Made by a program: the position numbers and the translations under genes | Notes under the pieces: generated by a model | What the model saw: the letters and a program-made list of their open reading frames with translations, nothing else | Told to the model about the DNA's origin: nothing | Database searches by the model: none | Assembly (NCBI GenBank): GCA_016208495.1 | Contig: JACQXX010000052.1 | Coordinates: forward strand, 1-64,000 | Length of the DNA stretch: 64,000 nucleotides | Direction of reading: 5' to 3' | DNA from: Acidobacteriota bacterium | Lineage (GTDB): Bacteria > Acidobacteriota > Blastocatellia > Chloracidobacteriales > Chloracidobacteriaceae | Shown: piece by piece, positions 19,592 through 27,203 of the stretch | How positions within the stretch are numbered: position 1 is the stretch's first letter | Layout: each line of letters begins with the position of its first letter

Positions 19592-21763
19592 ATGTTATCT
19601 CACTACATGAAACCATTTTCAAGAGCCATGGGGGATTTCCTCGAATGGACATTGCTGACAGTCGGAAAAAATAAAGCGGCGCCGTTATTTACCAATGAAC
19701 AAGGGAAGCTCGCTCTGTCACCCTGGCTGGATCGGGCCAAGAACATTGCGTATGCCATTCATCCAAATGATGAACTGGCGGAAGGAATTGTCGGTCAGGT
19801 ACTTCGGTTTTTCATCGTTTTGGGGAATCGGTCTCAAACCTACCGGAATGAAGAAAACTCAACCAAAGCCCTGCTCAACGATCCACAATCCTTCCAAATG
19901 CTCTTGTATGAATACCTCAACCTGACCGAAGTCTTTCAGGAGCGATATGATGATCCGCAGTTTGCTTGCTCCCCACCGTTATCCAAACAACGGCACATGT
20001 TTCAAACTCAGTTGGATGAACCGTCAGATGACCCAAATCGCGAGATCACAGCCCGCAAACTCTGCTTGAGTTTGAATATTCGCGATATGGTTTTGGAGCA
20101 GCGGATGCCCCAGCTCTCACTTCAGACCATGTGGGCCCGATATTTGAAATTCCTGGTTTTCCTCACTGCGGATCACGATGTGTTCTGGTCAAGTTATACC
20201 CTGACTCAGTTCCGGCATATCTATGAAAAGGCGGAGCTGAAAAAAATGTGGACTAAAATCGGATATGTGAAAAACCGGAATGAGAAGAATTTAAATACGG
20301 ATGTGCGAAAATTGAAGGCCAAGCTGCTCAGTAACCTGGAAAGCCGGTTTGGTGATTTTTTGGAGCCGCTTCCAGAAACTGAATCCCCAGGCGGCTTCAA
20401 AGGCCGTGAAACGTTCATCCAGGATCCGGAAGTGCTGAAATTTGTCGCCAAAATGAATGAGGTCTTGACTCCGTGGAAAACCAGTTGCCTTGAATTTCGG
20501 GAGAAAAAAAGCCACCTCAAACTCGATCTTGGATATGTGCATGGGTTTATTTGCCCCGAATGCTTCCCATGGTTGGTTCAGGAAAGTATTGGTTCAGCTC
20601 CACCGGAAGAAAGACTGGCACTTCCAACGTTTTTCGGACGACCACCGGCACCGTATAATGGCGATTCATCGAACAACGGGAGAATTGAAATGGGGAAAGA
20701 AAAAAACTGGCGCTGGTGGTTTATGCCGGACCCTCCCCCGCTTGACCCAATGTTTAAACGGTTGGAACAGGATGCTCAACGACGAAAAGTCTTTACCGGA
20801 AGTGAACTTGGAGTGTACCTCGATGGATATAGAATCGGAAAACTCCCCCTCCAGGAATCTCGATCCATTCAATTTTCTGTTGGTGCGGAAAGTCGGTTCC
20901 TCCAAATCGTGGCTGAAGACGACCGTGATCTACTTCCGATGGCAGTGCTGGCACTCAACCAATCGGAAATCAAACAATCCGTTCAATACAAACTTTGCGG
21001 GGTTAAAACGTATGCGATTGTCCTGGAAGGTGGTCAGGAAATACGGTTTCGGACGCAACTTGAACCTGACCTGGCCGACGAGACAAGCTATCACATTGAA
21101 ATCGAGTATGTTCCAGGGCGTCCCCAGCCTCTTGCCAGGTCGGTAAACCGCCACTGGCTGTTCCCGACGGTCGTGACAGCCGCTCTCGCCATCTTACTTG
21201 GACTGGGGTATTTCTGGTTTCTCAGACGGCAAATTGCCGGACCTCCCGAACCAATCGTGAAGCAACCAGCTCCGGTCATGCCACCAACCCCATTGCCAGC
21301 ACCACCCAAACAAGAAATGATGCCGCCAGGTCCGGAACCTCAGCAAGTTCAAAAACCTGCGCTTCCCAACAAACCTAAATCAAGACCGAAAGGACAACCT
21401 CCAGTTTCAGAATCTCAACCAGATGTGCCAATGCATGCCGGGTACGAAGGCGCCCAAACCCTTGCTGAAACCCAAGATGTCTTTCTTCAGATCACTCAAA
21501 ACGGTACCCCAATTGAGACTTCATTGCAGACTGCTTTTGAAAAAGCACTTGTGATCAATGGCTACCACCCGGTTCCCGAAGTGACACTCTCAGATACCAT
21601 TCTCTTTGCAGACATCAAACCTGTTGCGGGGAAAGGTTCCGTCGAGATTGAATTGCGAATGGAAAATCTGGCGAAAACAGTGCTGTGGCCGACTCGGAAA
21701 GCCGTTGTACCAGCAATTTCAGTGGAGGCAATTCAAAAGATGCTCCCCAAAAAACAGCATTGA
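19592..21763 (+). CDS. Large single-span membrane protein, unknown function
   Basis: 723 residues, not recognised. Residues 1-520 are mostly helical and charged, with a possible beta domain from about 390 (LGVYLDGYRIGKLPLQ). One clear transmembrane helix lies at about 523-545 (FPTVVTAALAILLGLGYFWF). A proline-rich linker spans about 550-615 (PAPVMPPTPLPAPP). A C-terminal domain of about 100 residues follows, presumably on the other side of the membrane. The layout, a big N-terminal cytosolic part with one helix and a proline-rich periplasmic arm, is like many envelope-spanning linkers. The start at 19592 has AGGA about eight bases upstream. It is divergent from the membrane-protein run and may be part of the same actin/tubulin-like module. 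Confidence 0.75.
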   Translation: MLSHYMKPFSRAMGDFLEWTLLTVGKNKAAPLFTNEQGKLALSPWLDRAKNIAYAIHPNDELAEGIVGQVLRFFIVLGNRSQTYRNEENSTKALLNDPQSFQMLLYEYLNLTEVFQERYDDPQFACSPPLSKQRHMFQTQLDEPSDDPNREITARKLCLSLNIRDMVLEQRMPQLSLQTMWARYLKFLVFLTADHDVFWSSYTLTQFRHIYEKAELKKMWTKIGYVKNRNEKNLNTDVRKLKAKLLSNLESRFGDFLEPLPETESPGGFKGRETFIQDPEVLKFVAKMNEVLTPWKTSCLEFREKKSHLKLDLGYVHGFICPECFPWLVQESIGSAPPEERLALPTFFGRPPAPYNGDSSNNGRIEMGKEKNWRWWFMPDPPPLDPMFKRLEQDAQRRKVFTGSELGVYLDGYRIGKLPLQESRSIQFSVGAESRFLQIVAEDDRDLLPMAVLALNQSEIKQSVQYKLCGVKTYAIVLEGGQEIRFRTQLEPDLADETSYHIEIEYVPGRPQPLARSVNRHWLFPTVVTAALAILLGLGYFWFLRRQIAGPPEPIVKQPAPVMPPTPLPAPPKQEMMPPGPEPQQVQKPALPNKPKSRPKGQPPVSESQPDVPMHAGYEGAQTLAETQDVFLQITQNGTPIETSLQTAFEKALVINGYHPVPEVTLSDTILFADIKPVAGKGSVEIELRMENLAKTVLWPTRKAVVPAISVEAIQKMLPKKQH

Positions 21764-21839
21764 ATCAAAACTCAGTGTCAGTCCAAATTCAGGTTGGGTT
21801 CAGAGTTCCCATGTCCAGGCCCCTGGAGTTGAAATGAAC

Positions 21840-24800
21840 CTACCACTCTCCGTGAATGACCATCCCGCTCCAGAAGTAAGGGCGGCTCCATTTCGGGTGA
21901 TTCAACATTTCCAGTTGGGCGGCTCTCAAGGCTGCGGAAGGCGACATTCGCTTGGAACCGAACATACGCCGGTACATTCGGATCAATACTTCAGAAGATG
22001 ACTGATCACCAATCTTCCAGAGGCTGACCATCACCCGCCTGGCACCGGCATACATAAACCCACAGGTCAAAAAATTGAGCCCTTCCGGGTTGATATTTTT
22101 CAGTCGGGTCAGTTTTTTTGAACTCGAATCTGAGGCTTTGGCGTCAGAAGGTTCGCTTTTTTCGTCTAGGAACGCTGATACACCTGTTTCACACGCCTGG
22201 AGCACCACCAGTTCAGCAGGCAGCTTCAAATTATAGGCATCAATCGCACTTAAAAAATATTCAGGGAGTTCCTGGCCAGTCTGGTCATAGCGGGTAAAAA
22301 ACAACCCTGATAACCCTGGGGAAACGGTATCCAGATGACCATGGGTTCCAAAATGAACGATTTGATACTTTGCCAGCGCTGGGTTGATGGCGCGGGCTCG
22401 AACCGCTTCAAAATCCATCCAGGCGTTCATCCTGGCTTGTGGGATGAGTTTCTTGCTTTCGATCACGATTCGGCGGGTTCCAATCAGGCGCTCAGAGGTA
22501 TTACCCATTAAAACCCCGGATGCTTGAGCCGCTCGCAGGGCACGATCCTGAAATGCAATAGATTTAAGTTCATCGGCTTTGGCAGTGGCGGTTTTTTCAC
22601 CTGCACGAGTCGTTTTTGCCAACCGTGGATCATGAAGATCAAAAACCGGGTCGGCCACGATAGCCAGGGTTTTGGGCGACTTCGGGCGTCCAGCCAGCTC
22701 CTTCCGCAATACGGCCAGCGTGGAGGCTGACGGAAGATGCGTGATTTCGTGGAAGGTGATGAGTGGTTCCTGCTTTGAGCTATTTGGTGACGGCAACGCC
22801 GCAAATGGAATATATTGAAGAGCACCATCAGCCACAATCAACAGACGCTTCTTTCCAAGCAAGTCGGCAGCCGGTTTGAGAATCAATTCGCTCAACTCCG
22901 ATGAAACCGCCGAATATCGAATATCAAGTTGTGCTGCTCGCTGGTGATAGGTCAACCTGGGTTCATTTTCCTTGATTTGATACTCACCCAGAATGTGGCA
23001 CAGACGTTGGGTTGCTGCTCCGATTTTCTCGGAGCTAGCCAATGGAAAACTTTTCAGCCCGGTTGATGAAACAACCCAAAGATAGCTTTGTTGATCGCCG
23101 AGCGCATACTCAAGCAAAAGGGTATCCTTGTCCAAAACCTGGTTTTGGATCTCCTTCACGGTCAATGGTTGAGGTTGGGTCAGATTGGCATAATGCGGGC
23201 TGGTTTGGCGAATCTCATCCTGAATTTTTCGGTGCTCTTCGAGCAGTGCGTCCAGGTCACTGGTTACTGTTTCCATCTGCTCAGAAGAATATTTCCCACC
23301 CAGCAGCAACTTGATTTTCAACTGCTCCTTGGCCGTGATGCGTTGCAGCAGTTCCTGTTCGCGCTCCAGCAGTTTCGGATCAATTCCCTGGCGAATATCG
23401 GTTTTTGCTTCTTGCAATAGTTCCATCAAGCTCCGGGCACGTGACCGTTCGTTCACGTAAAGTGCTTCAGCATCAAACCCAGCTTTTGGGTTGGCGACAT
23501 GTAACAGTTGCATTAAAACATCGAGGTAAAGTAAATAAGTTCCATGATCTCTCGAAGCCAATGTCTCACGAAATTCTGGCCTAACAACATTTGAACGGTT
23601 TGATTCAATCAATTCAATTGCAGCTTCAACTTTGGATCTTGCAGAGCTTAAGTCCCCTCTCTTACCTTCAGCCCATGCCCACCAGTGAAGTATACTAATT
23701 TCACTATTCCGGTCACCTGCTATTCGAGATTTTTCAAGTGCCAATTTAAACAACTCAATTGCTTTGTCATACTGTTTCAAAAAAGAATAGTTTCGCCCAA
23801 GACCTTTGAGAACAACAATTTCACCCTTTAGACGATTGATAGACTGATTCAACGATAAAGCAGCTTCCAAATATTCGCTAGCTTTTTGGTAATTATCAAG
23901 GAGTGAGTAAAATTCACCTATTATCTGGAGAGTGTATGCTTCCCCCCCTTTATCGCCGCTTAATCGTTGTAGTTGTAACGCTTGCTCCAGATAACCTAAA
24001 CCCTCTTGATAATTTCCTAAATTGTAATAACTCACTCCTATCGAGCAAAGCGCTTCTGTTTGTCCCAACATATATCCGATAGCAGAAGCTGCTTTTAATG
24101 CCTTGCGATCATACTTTATAGCTGTATCGTTATCTCCTATTGAACCAAACACTCCCCCAATGTTATGCAAAATGTTTACTTCTTGAAGACGGTTAGCGAT
24201 AGTTTGGTTGAGATGAAGGGCTTGCTGCAACAATTGATAGGCATTTTGATAGTTACCTAATTCTAACTGAACTGTACTTATACTTGTGAGCAGTTGCATA
24301 ACTTCATTAGAATCTTGCAGCTCCTGACTGATACGCAAAGCCTGCTGGTAACATTCCAGCGCCTTTCGATTATCAGCTAAAAGACTGTATGTATGAGCAA
24401 TACTACTTAAAACTCTTGCTGTTCCTTTTTGATCACCTAAATCTCTTCGAATCGAAAGAGACTGGTGGAAATAACCCAATGCAACTTGAAACTCTCCTCT
24501 AAACCGATAAATAGATCCAATACTATTCAAGATGACAGCTTCACCAAATCGATTTTTTACATCTTTGACTAATGAAAGTACTCTGAGGAAGCATTCTAGA
24601 GCTTTTTCCATCTCACCAAACTGATAATATATGTTTCCCATTTGAGAAAGGGCCGATGCTTCCTCAGTTTTATCTCCTATTATTTTCCATCGAAGATGAA
24701 CTTCTTTATACACTTCGAGAGCTTGTTTTAGAGCTTCTTTGGTTTGTTGTTGGCCAAGTTTCCGGGCATCCTCTACCATACAGATTGTAGTAAAAAGATA

Positions 24801-25262
24801 TTTGTCCTGTGATGTAGCTTCTCGGATTTCAACCAACCTTATTATATATTTTGATAAGATAGCATTTTTTCGAACTGGTTTAATTTCTATTCGATAGTCT
24901 CCGTTCAGATCTGCAACGAGATGTTCAATCAAATTTGTTTCGCCTGTACTCAAACCATTGGTTTCGTGTAACATTTTTCCTGATGGATCCAGTACCTTGA
25001 CCAACACATTTCCCAATTTTTGATCAACCTCAAATCTCAAAAACTGATCTTTCAATAAATTGACCCTAAACACCTGTATTTCTGTACCCTTGATTTCCCT
25101 CTCGATGGGTTGATTGATTTCTAACTTTTGTGGTGTTTCTTGAATTGAATTCTTAACTAAAGCTGGCTGGCTTTGTTCCTGAGTTGCCAGTACCCCAACC
25201 GGCACCAAAAACAGTGAGCACAACAATCCAATAGCAACCAGATTTCGAAAGAGCGTTCCCAT
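21840..25262 (-). CDS. TPR-CHAT caspase-like protease, exported (LGN-type TPRs)
   Basis: 1140 residues. I start at 25262 (GAGGGG upstream) because it gives a clean signal peptide (MGTLFRNLVAIGLLCSLFLV, cut near VLA). A PPC-like beta domain (about 60-150) is followed by about ten LGN-type TPRs (about 170-590), many with a GDQKGTARVLSSIAHTYSLL-like pattern, then a CHAT domain. Catalytic residues are present: His974 in HFGTHGHLD and Cys1024 in LQACETGVS. The AT content is clearly higher in the TPR part (23600-25100) than in the CHAT part, which suggests that the two halves have different histories. It closes the actin/tubulin-like block and matches the gene at 229 in design rather than the four CHAT genes farther right. 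The adjacent gene ends 76 bp away on the opposite strand. Confidence 0.9.
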   Translation of the reverse strand: MGTLFRNLVAIGLLCSLFLVPVGVLATQEQSQPALVKNSIQETPQKLEINQPIEREIKGTEIQVFRVNLLKDQFLRFEVDQKLGNVLVKVLDPSGKMLHETNGLSTGETNLIEHLVADLNGDYRIEIKPVRKNAILSKYIIRLVEIREATSQDKYLFTTICMVEDARKLGQQQTKEALKQALEVYKEVHLRWKIIGDKTEEASALSQMGNIYYQFGEMEKALECFLRVLSLVKDVKNRFGEAVILNSIGSIYRFRGEFQVALGYFHQSLSIRRDLGDQKGTARVLSSIAHTYSLLADNRKALECYQQALRISQELQDSNEVMQLLTSISTVQLELGNYQNAYQLLQQALHLNQTIANRLQEVNILHNIGGVFGSIGDNDTAIKYDRKALKAASAIGYMLGQTEALCSIGVSYYNLGNYQEGLGYLEQALQLQRLSGDKGGEAYTLQIIGEFYSLLDNYQKASEYLEAALSLNQSINRLKGEIVVLKGLGRNYSFLKQYDKAIELFKLALEKSRIAGDRNSEISILHWWAWAEGKRGDLSSARSKVEAAIELIESNRSNVVRPEFRETLASRDHGTYLLYLDVLMQLLHVANPKAGFDAEALYVNERSRARSLMELLQEAKTDIRQGIDPKLLEREQELLQRITAKEQLKIKLLLGGKYSSEQMETVTSDLDALLEEHRKIQDEIRQTSPHYANLTQPQPLTVKEIQNQVLDKDTLLLEYALGDQQSYLWVVSSTGLKSFPLASSEKIGAATQRLCHILGEYQIKENEPRLTYHQRAAQLDIRYSAVSSELSELILKPAADLLGKKRLLIVADGALQYIPFAALPSPNSSKQEPLITFHEITHLPSASTLAVLRKELAGRPKSPKTLAIVADPVFDLHDPRLAKTTRAGEKTATAKADELKSIAFQDRALRAAQASGVLMGNTSERLIGTRRIVIESKKLIPQARMNAWMDFEAVRARAINPALAKYQIVHFGTHGHLDTVSPGLSGLFFTRYDQTGQELPEYFLSAIDAYNLKLPAELVVLQACETGVSAFLDEKSEPSDAKASDSSSKKLTRLKNINPEGLNFLTCGFMYAGARRVMVSLWKIGDQSSSEVLIRMYRRMFGSKRMSPSAALRAAQLEMLNHPKWSRPYFWSGMVIHGEW

Positions 25263-25556
25263 AGTTCCCCTCATTTTGAGACAAAGTTCACCAGTTGGCG
25301 GCTGGCCAACCTGAACTGAACCGGTGTATTTGATCTTTAGAAGAAAAATCCAGCGAGTGTAAGCCAATAACCTGAGTTGAGAGAGAGTTCCGAGATAATA
25401 TTCTATCTAAAAGTTAAATGATTGATAGAATTTTAACAAGGATAAACCCAACGCACTGGAATCAAAAACCGGCTTCTGTTCCTGAGGGGAGACAAAAAGA
25501 TCCGTCAATGGGTAACACCATCCTGACTTCACAACTGTAATGCAGAATTTCTGGGT

Positions 25557-26870
25557 TCAATCCCCAACCACCTGAACCTCGTCAAGTTCAGCGACTTGCC
25601 TGACCTTACGTCTGGCTTTCCAGGCCAGAAAACGCCGCCACGAAAGGGCAAGACCAGTCCAGACCAGAAACGCACCACCCAACGAAGCAACGCAGGCAAT
25701 GATTTGCCCAGGCAATCCGGCGGCTTCTCCGGTATGGGCGGTGCGAACCCACAACCGGAGCTTTCGCCCAAGGCTATATTCAACATAGGGTTCCCACTTC
25801 ACAACTTCGGCGGTTGCCTGATTGAGTGTCAATTGTGAACGGCCAATTGGATTCCACGACGTGCCGTCATCAATTGAGAATGACACCGGCGCCGTTGCAG
25901 TTGTGGCGAGTCGGATCGAAATCAATTCCCAATGCGGCACCTGTTGTTCGGCTCGCTGCCAGAGTTGGTCCAGATTGGCAAGAATAACCGGCTGCGATTG
26001 GCCTGATGATGACGGTCCACCCTGATTTGCAGCGGATCCTGGTCCGCCTGCCCCTCCAGCATTGGGGTTTCCCTGACGACGCTGCTCACCACTTCCGGCG
26101 TTTGGACTTCCCTGTCCACCTGGACCACCTGGACCGCCTGGACCAGGACCGCCAGCGCCAGGAGGTGGCCCCGGACGTGGGCTTCCAGTCATGGTGTAGA
26201 TCAAGTTATTGGCCCACTGATAGGAAATCACCATTCCGGTTGCCGTCAGCACAATCAACACCAGCACACACCAGCTCCCAATCACATTGTGCCAGTTAAA
26301 ATCACGCGCCTTCCCTTTCAGACCTGATCTGAATAGAGTAATGGCGGCCAGATGCTGGCGAGTCCATTTTTTCGGCCACCAGATATAAAGTCCACTGATG
26401 CCGAGGAAGAGAAAAGCGGCGTTACAGGCACCAGTTATCGCTCGACCTATCGAACGGTTTTCACCATGCGCCCCGAGCCACCGGTGCCAGTCCGTGATTT
26501 CGTGGAAAAAATTGCGAACTCCCTTGGACCCCGTGCCCAGCGAAGCGCCAGTGTATGGATTGACAAACAGCGTGCCCTCTCGGCCCAATGAAACTGAAAC
26601 GGCGGCAGTGGGGTCAGCTTCAACGGTCAGTCCAGCCGGTTTCAGCGTTGGATTATCAGCCTGGACCTTTGCCAGCAACGCCTGTGGACTGAGCCGGGGC
26701 GTACCAGGTGCCGGAAGCTGAACCGTTCGCTGATCGCGTTCGGCAAACCGGGTAATTTGGGCTTCAAATGCCAGCAGCACACCCGTCACCGACATCACAA
26801 ACACCACCACACCGGCAATCACGCCGGCCAGTAAATGACTCCAAAAGATGATTTTTCGAAAGGACTTCAT
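25557..26870 (-). CDS. PepSY-associated membrane protein (iron-regulated type)
   Basis: 437 residues with four membrane helices: about 9-31, 147-167 (AFLFLGISGLYIWWPKKW), 198-219, and 385-410. The first helix with downstream KSFRKIIFWSHLLAGVIAG fits the PepSY_TM family, members of which reduce or help release siderophore-bound iron at the inner membrane. The loop at about 232-285 is an unusual Gly/Pro/Asn-rich stretch (GPGGPGGPGGQGS). The gene lies 333 bp from the TonB-dependent receptor on the same strand, the usual partner of this family, which supports an iron role. No clear Shine-Dalgarno is seen before 26870. Confidence 0.85.
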   Translation of the reverse strand: MKSFRKIIFWSHLLAGVIAGVVVFVMSVTGVLLAFEAQITRFAERDQRTVQLPAPGTPRLSPQALLAKVQADNPTLKPAGLTVEADPTAAVSVSLGREGTLFVNPYTGASLGTGSKGVRNFFHEITDWHRWLGAHGENRSIGRAITGACNAAFLFLGISGLYIWWPKKWTRQHLAAITLFRSGLKGKARDFNWHNVIGSWCVLVLIVLTATGMVISYQWANNLIYTMTGSPRPGPPPGAGGPGPGGPGGPGGQGSPNAGSGEQRRQGNPNAGGAGGPGSAANQGGPSSSGQSQPVILANLDQLWQRAEQQVPHWELISIRLATTATAPVSFSIDDGTSWNPIGRSQLTLNQATAEVVKWEPYVEYSLGRKLRLWVRTAHTGEAAGLPGQIIACVASLGGAFLVWTGLALSWRRFLAWKARRKVRQVAELDEVQVVGD

Positions 26871-27203
26871 ACGTTCTACCTACCATCGGAACAAAATTGC
26901 AGCTTTCATTGAAAAAGAAAGCAGGTCAATGCACTCCCATGAAAGCACATTGACCCTGAATAGAGGATGAATGCCATTTTAGTCAGTAGTCAGTAGTCAG
27001 TAGTCAGTAGTTCACTAAGTTTATTTGATTGAACTATTTGACCGTTCTCTAATACGAGGACTTCATCGCAAATTGGTATAATGCCATTTTAGAAAGAACC
27101 TCTGGTATAAGAAAACAATCAAGTCATTCGATCAACTGAAGTTAGTGGACTACTGACTACGATCTACTGACTTATCAACTACTGACTACTGACGAAAAAA
27201 CAC
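26871..27203. repeat. Large imperfect palindrome with heptamer ends
   Basis: This stretch has no gene. Four AGTCAGT heptamers start at 26981, followed by GTTCACTAAGTTTATTTGAT. The right side (about 27120-27195) carries the degenerate reverse complement: GATCAACTGAAGTTAGTGGA, then ACTACTGAC units. TATAATGCCATTTTAG lies in between, near 27075. Related single copies lie at 30288-30390 and 60800-60872. It looks like a non-coding palindromic element of about 215 bp inserted between the PepSY and receptor genes. Confidence 0.65.

Noticed and set aside
25541-25570. T-loop-like GGGTTCAATCCCC as a tRNA end
   Set aside because: It is the 3' end of the PepSY coding sequence. No acceptor, anticodon or D-arm is found around it.
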